Below the pieces are notes generated by a model. It worked only from the letters and a program-made list of their open reading frames with translations, did not search any database and had not been told where the DNA came from. From Mesorhizobium terrae (GTDB lineage: Bacteria; Pseudomonadota; Alphaproteobacteria; Rhizobiales; Rhizobiaceae), in assembly GCF_008727715.1 (NCBI RefSeq), contig NZ_CP044218.1:1860001-1924000 (forward strand): a stretch of DNA of 64,000 nucleotides, in the 5' to 3' direction. Below, one piece after another: positions 46,828 through 53,870 of this stretch; the stretch's first letter is position 1; each line of letters starts with the position of its first letter. The translations under genes were made by a program, and so were the position numbers.

Positions 46828-47253
46828 TCAGCCCCGCAATCTCTGGTGATCGAAGACATTGGTGCGGTCGGAGATGCGGGCGCCGGTCGAACCGAGTTCG
46901 CCGGCTGGCGGCGCGTCGATGTTGATGCGGCCTGCCGCGATACCATCAAGCCAGGCTATCACCTCCTTGCGGTCCAGGCGCATCGGCTCGGTCGGATCGG
47001 TCCGCTCGCCTTTGGCCAGGTCGTAGCGCGCCAGGACGCAGGTGGCGCGCACGATGCTCTTTTCCGGGGTGGCGACCGGGACGCGGTAGCGGCCGCGCAG
47101 ATAGTCGTCGATCTGCCCGCACGCATCGGCAATCGCTAGCTCGACCTTGGCGGCAAGCACCGTCGTGGCGTCGCGATCTTCCGGCCGCGAAAGCCGGATC
47201 ATCTCGGTTTCGCCGAAGCGGTCGACCATGTCCTGGACGGTGGCGTAGGTCAT
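46828..47253 (-). CDS. DUF1320 (Mu gp36-like) head-tail connector protein
   Basis: A 141-residue protein starting MTYATVQDMVDRFGETEMIRLS, with VELAIADACGQIDDYLRGRY and TCVLARYDLAKG, the DUF1320 signature. It resembles adaptor proteins of the portal-tail interface. The start at 47253 lies 2 bp after a small membrane-protein ORF. Confidence 0.88.
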   Translation of the reverse strand: MTYATVQDMVDRFGETEMIRLSRPEDRDATTVLAAKVELAIADACGQIDDYLRGRYRVPVATPEKSIVRATCVLARYDLAKGERTDPTEPMRLDRKEVIAWLDGIAAGRINIDAPPAGELGSTGARISDRTNVFDHQRLRG

Positions 47254-47255
47254 GG

Positions 47256-47393
47256 TCAGTTGGCCCCGCACGGTAGCGCGAGTTCCTTGACCAGGTAGTA
47301 GGTGAGCCAGATTTCGCCCGCGATGATCGTCACGGCGGCGCTCGACAGCGCGAACATCACGAACCAAAATACTTTGGGGTGGTCGCTGATCAT
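47256..47393 (-). CDS. Small single-TM protein, 45 aa
   Basis: An ORF too short for routine calling: MISDHPKVFWF, then a hydrophobic helix spanning about residues 9-36, ending CGAN. Its ATG overlaps the stop of the upstream gene as ATGA (47390-47393), and its stop is 2 bp before the gp36 start, so it fits the tight packing of the operon. It is probably a small inner-membrane protein; I do not recognise a family. Confidence 0.6.
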   Translation of the reverse strand: MISDHPKVFWFVMFALSSAAVTIIAGEIWLTYYLVKELALPCGAN

Positions 47394-47851
47394 TCCTGTG
47401 ATCCAATGACAAATGACACGACCAGGTTCGGCTCGGAGAAGAGCTGTTCGAGCTGTGCCGGCGACGTGAACACGTCGAGCCCATGGTCCACGCCGTCCAT
47501 CGAATGAACGACACCAGCCCTGCGAAAGCCGTTGACCTTGGAGATGATGCGCAGCGCCGTCGGGTTGGGCATATCGCTTTCCTCCCAGGCGTCGATCGCG
47601 GCGGAAAACTTCGGAAACGTAGCCCGGAATGCGTCCCTGTCCTCGCGCAGCCGTTCACGCACCTCGGCCATCTGGCGACGCGAGGCCTCGGCGCCGGCCG
47701 CCATCAACTCTTCCGTGCTTTGAGCACCTGCGGGACCGGCCGTATTGCCGGCCCCGCTTTGGTCGCTCTCTCCGGGGGTATGCGTCGAATTGGTCGAGGC
47801 CTGGTCTTTCGCCTTGTTGGCGTCATCGGCCGCGTCGGTTTTCCTGGTCAT
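47390..47851 (-). CDS. HI1506-related (Mu gp35-like) phage protein
   Basis: A 153-residue protein with a Thr/Ser/Ala-rich disordered N-terminus (about 60 residues) and a C-terminal FRRAGVVHSMDGVDHGLD and LFSEPNLVVSFVIG, as in the HI1506/gp35 family. It lies between major capsid and gp36, as in Mu. A role in head completion is inferred from position only. Confidence 0.75.
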   Translation of the reverse strand: MTRKTDAADDANKAKDQASTNSTHTPGESDQSGAGNTAGPAGAQSTEELMAAGAEASRRQMAEVRERLREDRDAFRATFPKFSAAIDAWEESDMPNPTALRIISKVNGFRRAGVVHSMDGVDHGLDVFTSPAQLEQLFSEPNLVVSFVIGSQE

Positions 47852-47868
47852 GTCCGGTTCCTTGCTTC

Positions 47869-47942
47869 GGGTCTCGCAAAAGGGGTCGATGGTCGGCCCT
47901 TTTTGAGAGACCCGACGCCGATGGGCATCCCGCCCAGGCGTC
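47869..47942 (-). terminator. Tandem hairpins after the major capsid gene
   Basis: Hairpin A: GGGTCTC (47869-47875) with GAGACCC (47907-47913), with inner AAAAGGG/CCCTTTT pairs. Hairpin B: GACGCC with GGCGTC (about 47914-47942). They fill the 135-bp gap between capsid (47987) and the gp35 analogue (47851). A partial terminator after capsid would raise capsid dosage over tail genes (inference). Confidence 0.55.
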
Positions 47943-47986
47943 GGGTCGTAGGCTGCGGACGGTCCTCGCGGCCGCTGCCTATTTCG

Positions 47987-48883
47987 TCATGCAAGCCAGG
48001 GGACCACCAGCAGTTCGGCGGTGTTGGCCCACGGGTTGCTCTCGCCGCCATTGATGAGGGCCGACTGCAAGATGCGCTTGCCGGCACCTTCGAGAGACGG
48101 CGGCACGACCAGGAGGTTCGGTACGATGCCGAGTGGCCGACCGTTGTCACCCTTGAACCCACCCATTGCGACGCGGGCAGCTTCGTAGGCAGCCGGGTCA
48201 AGTGTCTGTTTCGAGCCGTAGCCCATCTGCCAGAAGCCGAAGCCGACATTGCAACGGCCATCGGTGCCGTAGACGAATTCTTTGCGGCTGAAGACGTTGT
48301 CATCGGTCTCCTGGTCCTTGCGAACCAGGCGGTCGAACTTCTTGCGGCTCTGGTAGATCACGGGCTTGAGGGCACGCGACACGTCGAGCAGGAACCAGGG
48401 CGTGCCATTGCCGCCGCCCGAATTGGACACGGACGTCTCGCCGCCGTTCTCGTCGACAACAGGATGGTCGGTGTCGAAGAAATACTGGCCGTCGTAGCAG
48501 GTGGTGTTGAAGCCAGCCTTCAGGAACGGAAACACCAGTTCGTCCGGGAAGCTCGCCGACGCGCGGCCAAGTTCCGTAAACAGCGGCGTGTAGATGCCGA
48601 TGTTGTCGTCTTCGATGTCGTCGCGATCCACGCCGACGGTGTTTTCGAACGGCTTGTTCTTGATCGTGTAGCCGTGGGTCTTCAGAGAATTGACCTGGCG
48701 ATCGCCGATCCACTCACGGAAGCGCGGCATCTGGCCAAGCCAGCCATACTCGTTTTCGCGCGTCGTCGAATTCACCGTCGTGGCGACGCGCTGGTACATG
48801 GGCGCAACGCCCGTAAAGCCGCCCTGGAACGCCGTCGAATAGCCGGTGTAGAGCGAGCGCAGAGAAGTCGAATTGATCAGCAT
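47987..48883 (-). CDS. Major capsid protein (Mu gpT-like)
   Basis: A 298-residue major head subunit. The N-terminal INSTSLRSLYTGYSTAFQGGF and RVATTVNSTTRENEYGWLGQ are hallmarks of Mu gpT. FENTVGVDRDDIEDDNIGIY and FDTDHPVVDENG also match. The gene follows the decoration protein and precedes tandem hairpins. Confidence 0.94.
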   Translation of the reverse strand: MLINSTSLRSLYTGYSTAFQGGFTGVAPMYQRVATTVNSTTRENEYGWLGQMPRFREWIGDRQVNSLKTHGYTIKNKPFENTVGVDRDDIEDDNIGIYTPLFTELGRASASFPDELVFPFLKAGFNTTCYDGQYFFDTDHPVVDENGGETSVSNSGGGNGTPWFLLDVSRALKPVIYQSRKKFDRLVRKDQETDDNVFSRKEFVYGTDGRCNVGFGFWQMGYGSKQTLDPAAYEAARVAMGGFKGDNGRPLGIVPNLLVVPPSLEGAGKRILQSALINGGESNPWANTAELLVVPWLA

Positions 48884-48892
48884 CGAGGGCTC

Positions 48893-49303
48893 CTAGGAAA
48901 ACTTGACCCAGACGCCCTGGGCGTCCACGTCGTAGATTTTGCCGGCGACCGAACGGGTGTTGGCGCCATTGGTCTTTGCGACCGTCTGGTCATCCACGCC
49001 GTAGCAATCGTTGCCGATATCGGCAGCGGTGATTTGGTCGGCGGCGGCGGAGTTGGCGAAACGGTAGACACCCGCGCCGACCCGTGCCCGGAGCGCGCCG
49101 TCCGCGCCCGCCGAATTGTCGGCGCGGCGCTCAACGCGGCCAAGCCCGCGCAGGCCAAGGGCAGTCGCCATCGGCACGACCAGGCCGGCCGCATTCACGG
49201 CCGCCATCGCCCCGGCATAGAGGACGGTGGCACCTTTGACCGGCAGTTCGCGGATCTCGCCGCTGCGCTGCTTAGTATCGCGATCGGAACCCAGCGCAGG
49301 CAT
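48893..49303 (-). CDS. DUF2190-like capsid decoration protein
   Basis: A 136-residue protein with GATVLYAGAMAAVNAAGLVVPM and FANSAAADQITAADIGNDCYG and VAGKIYDVDAQGVWVKF, resembling small decoration or DUF2190-type head proteins. It sits between protease/scaffold and major capsid, as expected. Its start codon abuts the protease stop at 49303. Confidence 0.7.
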   Translation of the reverse strand: MPALGSDRDTKQRSGEIRELPVKGATVLYAGAMAAVNAAGLVVPMATALGLRGLGRVERRADNSAGADGALRARVGAGVYRFANSAAADQITAADIGNDCYGVDDQTVAKTNGANTRSVAGKIYDVDAQGVWVKFS

Positions 49304-49869
49304 CAGTGCGTCTCCTTCTGCAACTGCTTTGCGGCCTCGGCGTACTTCACGGGATCGAGGCCCATGAGGTTGCAGACCGTGTCGTCGGCGTCGGAGAGCG
49401 AGGCGCCGCCTTCCTCGACCATGCGGCGATTGCCGAGGCCGCCACTGTTCAGCGACGGCATCAGCTTGATCTCGGCCTCGACATCGGCCGGATCCTTCAT
49501 GTGGCGGGTGATGAAGCGATCACGCAGGGCCGGCACGAGCTTGCCGTCCTCGATGGCCTTGTCGATGGCGGTGACCGCGCGTTCGTTGGCGCGGGCGTTG
49601 ACCTCGGTGGTCAGCCGCGTGTTCAGCTCCTTGACCTGGTCGCGGAGCTGGGCGTTTTCGGCATCGTCGCCGGCACCGGCGCGCGCCTGCAGGGCGGTGA
49701 CCACTTCGTCGGCGGTTGCCCCCGCCTGGAGGCCGGCCGCCGTCGCAATGCGCGACATGGTCGCCACCGCGCCGGTGGATGCGGCTATTGCGGCTTCAAG
49801 GGCGGCAAGGATCGCCGCCTCGTCGGCCGTCTCGGGAAGGCCAAGCGCCTTCCTCAGATCTTCGTCCAT
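49303..49869 (-). CDS. In-frame internal scaffold product (Mu Z-like)
   Basis: A 188-residue C-terminal product beginning MDEDLRKALGLPE. GGAG lies 8 nt before the ATG at 49869, a better ribosome-binding site than most in this operon. In Mu the scaffold Z is made from an internal start in gene I, so the same is likely here. Only direct protein data would show it. Confidence 0.6.
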   Translation of the reverse strand: MDEDLRKALGLPETADEAAILAALEAAIAASTGAVATMSRIATAAGLQAGATADEVVTALQARAGAGDDAENAQLRDQVKELNTRLTTEVNARANERAVTAIDKAIEDGKLVPALRDRFITRHMKDPADVEAEIKLMPSLNSGGLGNRRMVEEGGASLSDADDTVCNLMGLDPVKYAEAAKQLQKETH

Positions 49870-50358
49870 TGCTGGATCTCCGTCGGTTTGTGAATGATCT
49901 CGGGTGTGAAGGGCGGCCAGCTGCAGATTGGGGTCGTTCGTCAGGCTGGCGCGCAGCAGCTGCACGACACGGTGCGGCTTCGCGGCATATGCATTGAACA
50001 CGGGTGAGACAAACCCGTATTCCTTGTCGGCAAGCGCCTGCTGCCCCTTGGCAGTCCACTCGACCTTGCCCCAGATGCCGTCATCGCGACCTTCCAGGGC
50101 TACGATCCAGCCAACGGCGGGCGTCTCCTTGCCGGTCTTGTTGAGCAGATCGATGGAATGGTTGATGTCGATCGGCAGCTTGCGGCCTGCCGGCAGCGAG
50201 GTCGCTATCAGCTTTGCGACATCGCCAAGCTCGTAGGGACCGCGACCATCGACGCCGGAGAACGTGCCGGCCGGCAGCAGATGAATGAACTCGGGAACGC
50301 CGCCAGCGGCGGTGCCGGCCAGCATGCTGTGGGTGATGGAGTTGAGGACCGTTTTCAT
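49303..50358 (-). CDS. Phage head maturation protease with scaffold domain (Mu gpI-like)
   Basis: A 351-residue protein. The N-terminal ~155 residues are the protease, with PEFIHLLPAGTFSGVDGRGPY, INHSIDLLNKTG (putative catalytic His and Ser) and YGFVSPVFNAYA. The C-terminal part is a coiled-coil scaffold with EDLRKALGLPETADEAAIL and AENAQLRDQVKELNTRLTTEV. An in-frame start at 49869 would yield the scaffold alone, as in Mu gene I/Z. Confidence 0.9.
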   Translation of the reverse strand: MKTVLNSITHSMLAGTAAGGVPEFIHLLPAGTFSGVDGRGPYELGDVAKLIATSLPAGRKLPIDINHSIDLLNKTGKETPAVGWIVALEGRDDGIWGKVEWTAKGQQALADKEYGFVSPVFNAYAAKPHRVVQLLRASLTNDPNLQLAALHTRDHSQTDGDPAMDEDLRKALGLPETADEAAILAALEAAIAASTGAVATMSRIATAAGLQAGATADEVVTALQARAGAGDDAENAQLRDQVKELNTRLTTEVNARANERAVTAIDKAIEDGKLVPALRDRFITRHMKDPADVEAEIKLMPSLNSGGLGNRRMVEEGGASLSDADDTVCNLMGLDPVKYAEAAKQLQKETH

Positions 50359-50390
50359 CGGACCGACAATGGCCCGGCGCGTGCGCTGGT

Positions 50391-50411
50391 ATCATGCCCG
50401 CCAAGGCGGGC
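50391..50411 (-). repeat. Phage palindrome copy 2 (after gpG)
   Basis: ATCAT then GCCCGCC-AA-GGCGGGC in the 68-bp gap between gpG and the protease gene. It is identical to copy 1 over 21 bp. Confidence 0.75.
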
Positions 50412-50426
50412 AGGAATGGCTTTTCT

Positions 50427-50924
50427 CTACTGGAAGCGGCGAAGGAACCGGAAGACGATGTCGGCGATCATCTCCTCGTCGTCGTCGGAGATGCCCAGAT
50501 AGGGTCGTGCGCGAAGCGTAACAGACTTGGCCAACACCACGCCAGTGGCCAAACGGAAAACCAGGTGCGAAGCGTTCTTCGGCACGATGGTGCCGCCGAA
50601 CTGGTGGATGGCTCCATAGATCACGTTGGTGCCGACGCGCACATGGTCACGGCCTGGCTGGCTGGAGATGCTGTCGCGAAGCCTGCCGCTCTCGGTCAGG
50701 ATCCGCGCATTGCGTTTCATCTTTTTGTATTCGGTGTTGAGGGAGGCCCAAGCCTCGCCGTCGGGGCTGGTTTGCGAAATGAACCGGCGATGCGTCGACG
50801 AGACCATGCCGGTGCCGATCGCCGACATGATCGGCGTGGTGTTGCCCATCAGCCCGATCAGGCTGGTGAAGGCCTGGCCAACGCCGTGGTCGGTAATCCG
50901 GGTTTCCAGCGTCACGCCGCTCAT
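50427..50924 (-). CDS. Phage virion morphogenesis protein (Mu gpG, tail completion)
   Basis: A 165-residue protein. STHRRFISQTSPDGEAWASL and KRNARILTESGRLRDSIS, and then IYGAIHQFGGTI, are the signature of the gpG/virion-morphogenesis (Phage_tail_S) family that completes tails. It starts by ATGA coupling to a 35-codon ORF. Confidence 0.9.
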   Translation of the reverse strand: MSGVTLETRITDHGVGQAFTSLIGLMGNTTPIMSAIGTGMVSSTHRRFISQTSPDGEAWASLNTEYKKMKRNARILTESGRLRDSISSQPGRDHVRVGTNVIYGAIHQFGGTIVPKNASHLVFRLATGVVLAKSVTLRARPYLGISDDDEEMIADIVFRFLRRFQ

Positions 50925-51028
50925 GCTTGCCTCAATCCGGCACCGGGCCTATATTGGCGGTGCGCCGAGCAGGAAGCGGTCCTTCGGGACTTGGGTGGTA
51001 TTTCCGGCCACTCCGGCGCATTTTTCAT
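50921..51028 (-). CDS. 35-aa ORF coupled to MuF and gpG
   Basis: MKNAPEWPEIPPKSRRT... to ...GAGLRQA, a short basic Pro/Arg-rich peptide. Its ATG overlaps the MuF stop (ATGA, 51025-51028) and its stop overlaps the gpG start (ATGA, 50921-50924). It thus exactly fills the only non-coding gap between two essential genes, which speaks for translation. I do not recognise a family. It may be a coupling peptide or relate to the nuclease-like domain of MuF; both are guesses. Confidence 0.5.
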   Translation of the reverse strand: MKNAPEWPEIPPKSRRTASCSAHRQYRPGAGLRQA

Positions 51029-52155
51029 TTTCCGGTCAGCACCTTTCCCTCGTCGCGCAACCGCGCGATCTGGCGGGCGTTGGTGCGCCTTAGCGAAAGC
51101 AGATAGACCTCGTCGCCATTCTGGCGGCGCACAACCTTGAGCGCGGCCGCGTAAGGCTCGCCGTCGATCGTGGCATGCAGCAACAATCGCCCGTCGTCGC
51201 GTTCGATCAGTTCGCCCTTTTCGACAAGATGTTCGGGCGCGGTCCCGTAAAACTCGGGCGTCGCGTGGCGGTGCTTGACGTGGGAGCGGATGGTGTCGGC
51301 CGACAGCCTGACCTCGCTGGCCACATCGACGCCCAGGGGACCGGCCAGCCGGCGCGGCGTCAGCGCGGCAGGCACCCAGCTGTTGCCAGGCCACTGCCCA
51401 CCGACCGCCATCTTTGCGAACCGCTCGATCATGCCTGGAGCGGCTGCTACGGTTTCGGATCCGGGCAAAGTCCGCGACAGCCATGCTTGACCCGGATTGT
51501 ATTCAAAGCCGGGGTCGACGCCGAACGGCACCATGACGCGCTTGCCGCCGACTTCCTCGGCGCGAAACAGCAGGTCCGGCGAAGGATCGGGGCCGCGCTT
51601 GCCCTGGCGCTTCAGGTCACGGTCGGAGACCGCCGTTGGGAAACAGCCGCAATGCCAACCGTTCGGCGGATAGTTCGTCGCCCAGAATGGATCGTCGGCC
51701 CGCAGCACCTTGCCATCCCAGGAGAGGTGTTCCTTGCGCGGATGAAGCGCGCCGGAGTGGTTGTATTGCCAGTAAGGGAAAGCCTCCAGCGTGTCGGGCT
51801 CGGTCAGCTGGGCGTAGCGGCCGGCCGCATAGGCGGTGCGCAGATTGGTGTCGAAGATGATCCGAGATCGCCAATTGCGACTTCCGGTGTGGTCCCAACC
51901 GTTGCGCTTAACAATATCGTCGAAGGCGCCGCGGAACTCGGCCAGCGTGGTTCCTTTTTCGAGAGCCTTGGCGATCTCCTGGCGGAAGTCGGCCACCAGC
52001 GCGTCGGTCGCGGCACCCGCCACCACGAAGGCGCGAGAATGAGCCGCCGCATAGACATCCGTCCACGACCTGGTCGTCAGCGACGCCTTGTCGCGGAAGA
52101 ACCGAATGGCCGCGTCGAACGGCAGATCGAGCGCACTGGTGTTCGCGTCGGCCAT
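51025..52155 (-). CDS. MuF (gpF) minor head protein with C-terminal BECR-type nuclease domain
   Basis: A 376-residue protein. Residues about 40-200 form the MuF/SPP1-gp7 head-morphogenesis domain, with AYAAGRYAQLTEPDTLEAFPYWQY and the Cys/His motif NGWHCGCFPTAVSD (both quoted in part). Residues about 284-376 (SADTIRSHVKHR, EHLVEKGELIERDDGRLLLH, LKVVRRQNGDEVYLLSLRRT) look like the phage barnase-EndoU-ColicinE5/RelE (BECR) nuclease family that is often fused to MuF. It could be an injected RNase or a processing domain. A 122-bp gap separates it from the portal gene. Confidence 0.78.
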   Translation of the reverse strand: MADANTSALDLPFDAAIRFFRDKASLTTRSWTDVYAAAHSRAFVVAGAATDALVADFRQEIAKALEKGTTLAEFRGAFDDIVKRNGWDHTGSRNWRSRIIFDTNLRTAYAAGRYAQLTEPDTLEAFPYWQYNHSGALHPRKEHLSWDGKVLRADDPFWATNYPPNGWHCGCFPTAVSDRDLKRQGKRGPDPSPDLLFRAEEVGGKRVMVPFGVDPGFEYNPGQAWLSRTLPGSETVAAAPGMIERFAKMAVGGQWPGNSWVPAALTPRRLAGPLGVDVASEVRLSADTIRSHVKHRHATPEFYGTAPEHLVEKGELIERDDGRLLLHATIDGEPYAAALKVVRRQNGDEVYLLSLRRTNARQIARLRDEGKVLTGK

Positions 52156-52277
52156 GACCGGTTCTTAGCCTCGAAATAAGGGGCTGTTCAAAGCCCGTGA
52201 ACGCGCTTTGAGGGCTCGGTCGCTATCTCGGGCCGTCCACAGCGCCGAGCGCGTTCCTGGGCCGTTTCTGCGGCTGG

Positions 52278-53870
52278 TCATTTGCGGCCTGTCAACTCGT
52301 CGACCAGGGCAGCCTGGCCGGCGAGATGCGAAAGCGCCATGCCCCGCGCCATGGCAACAGCCAGGGCTTCCGGCTTCAGGTCGAGCTGGGCCAGTTTTTC
52401 GGCAGCGTCGGCCAGGTCGGTGGCGTTCTCCAGGATCGCGCGGATCTCATCGGTCAATCCAGCCATGGCGCCGGCCGCGTCGTTCTCGATGCGCTGGGTG
52501 AGCTGCTCGACGATCGTGTCCGTCTGCTCCCGTGCGTGGCGGGTGCGCAGCAAGTCGGAGACCGAATTCGTCTGCGGTTCGCTTGTTTTCGCCGGTACGG
52601 GCTGGCGGCCGCCGATCACTTCTTCGCCCGCCTTCGGTGCGGGAATGCCAAGGCGGGACCACACCCAGGTGATGGGTGCGGTCAGGCCGTGCTTGCCGAG
52701 CTTGTCGAAGGCTTCGGAAAACTCCTTCAAGGGCACTTCATCGGGCCGTCCAATCGAGACTGTGGGATAGTGGTCCTGCGGGCCGAACTCGAATGCAACC
52801 AGGTTGGGCACAATCTGCCGGTTGGTCGTGGTCGAGGACGCGATGGCGTCGGAACGCTCGATGTCTTCCTGGACAAGCCGGTGCTCCCTGGAAACCGCAT
52901 GGCCGCCCGAGACTGCGTCCGTGGTGGTGGTTTGGCCGAGCACCGCTTTCGATATCTGGCGGTCCATCCAGTCGGCTCGGCGCTCGAACAGGTCGGTGCT
53001 CGCGCTCTTGGCCGCGACTTCCTGGAATTCGATCGACATGTCCTGCGGGATGATCGCAGCGCAATCACCGGCGATCTGCGACACCGCGCGCCACAATATG
53101 TCCTTCTCGTCGTTCGAGGCGTTGCGCCCGTAGCGACCGATGCGGATCGGTGCGCCATAGTTCTGCACGAAGATCGCCCAATCCTTCGCCGTGAACGCTT
53201 TGTACATCCATGCCCAGCTGGCGACGCGGGCGATGCCCGAGCGGATGGTCAGGCCAGATTTGGACTTGTGCCGGTGCACCACGAACTTGTGTGGCGCCAG
53301 CGGCTGGTCGCCGGTCGCCTCCCGCAACAACACCGTTTCCCCGTCAGTGCGGTCGAACGTGAACCAACGCTGCGGTCGATAAATAAACTCGCGCGGGCAG
53401 GTATGCCCCATGTGAGACTGCCAGTCCGCCTCAAGAACCGAAAAGCCCTTGCCGATCGCATCAAGCATGTCGAATAGGCTGGCCTGCAACACGCCGTCGT
53501 TGATCCATGACTGGACGTATTCGGCATGCTTCTTGTGTTCGGTAGCGTCCGAGGCGGCAGTCACTGTGATGGGCAGCTGCGAAACCGAGCGCTTCCGCGT
53601 TGCCATCACACCGGCATAGTGCAGATCTCGCTCCTCGATGTCCTCGGCCAGCTCCAGATACCGCAGCGGCTCCCCCATCGCCGCTTCGCGGTGGATTGCG
53701 GCCAGCCGCGCCGGGGTCAGGCCGTCGGCCGGATGACCGGAGATCGGATCGCGAACACCGACTGTCGTCGGGCCTGCGCGCTCTTCTGTCACTTCGGCAT
53801 CGGTCAGCTTGTTGCCGCTGGCGTCGACCAGGCGCTGGCCAACGGCGCGCATCAGGGATTTGAGGTTCAT
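52278..53870 (-). CDS. DUF935 portal protein (Mu gp29)
   Basis: A 530-residue portal. The start LKSLMRAVGQRLVDASG, LAAIHREAAMGEPLRYLELA, EERDLHYAGVMATRKRSVS and FTFDRTDGETVLLREA match the DUF935 family. The dodecamer forms the DNA channel at one head vertex. A Gln/Glu/Asp-rich C-terminal region lies at about 440-530. It overlaps the terminase by 4 bp. Confidence 0.94.
   Translation of the reverse strand: MNLKSLMRAVGQRLVDASGNKLTDAEVTEERAGPTTVGVRDPISGHPADGLTPARLAAIHREAAMGEPLRYLELAEDIEERDLHYAGVMATRKRSVSQLPITVTAASDATEHKKHAEYVQSWINDGVLQASLFDMLDAIGKGFSVLEADWQSHMGHTCPREFIYRPQRWFTFDRTDGETVLLREATGDQPLAPHKFVVHRHKSKSGLTIRSGIARVASWAWMYKAFTAKDWAIFVQNYGAPIRIGRYGRNASNDEKDILWRAVSQIAGDCAAIIPQDMSIEFQEVAAKSASTDLFERRADWMDRQISKAVLGQTTTTDAVSGGHAVSREHRLVQEDIERSDAIASSTTTNRQIVPNLVAFEFGPQDHYPTVSIGRPDEVPLKEFSEAFDKLGKHGLTAPITWVWSRLGIPAPKAGEEVIGGRQPVPAKTSEPQTNSVSDLLRTRHAREQTDTIVEQLTQRIENDAAGAMAGLTDEIRAILENATDLADAAEKLAQLDLKPEALAVAMARGMALSHLAGQAALVDELTGRK

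Noticed and set aside
47483..49897. 804-codon plus-strand open frame across the capsid region
   Set aside because: It is fully antisense to recognised phage genes and has shadow-type composition.
50391..50411. The three phage palindromes considered as classical intrinsic terminators
   Set aside because: No T-run follows on the transcribed strand, so they were listed as repeats of unknown role.
51025..52155. MuF C-terminal extension considered as a gene fusion artefact or frameshift
   Set aside because: The frame is continuous, the coding character is uniform, and similar MuF fusions are known in phages.
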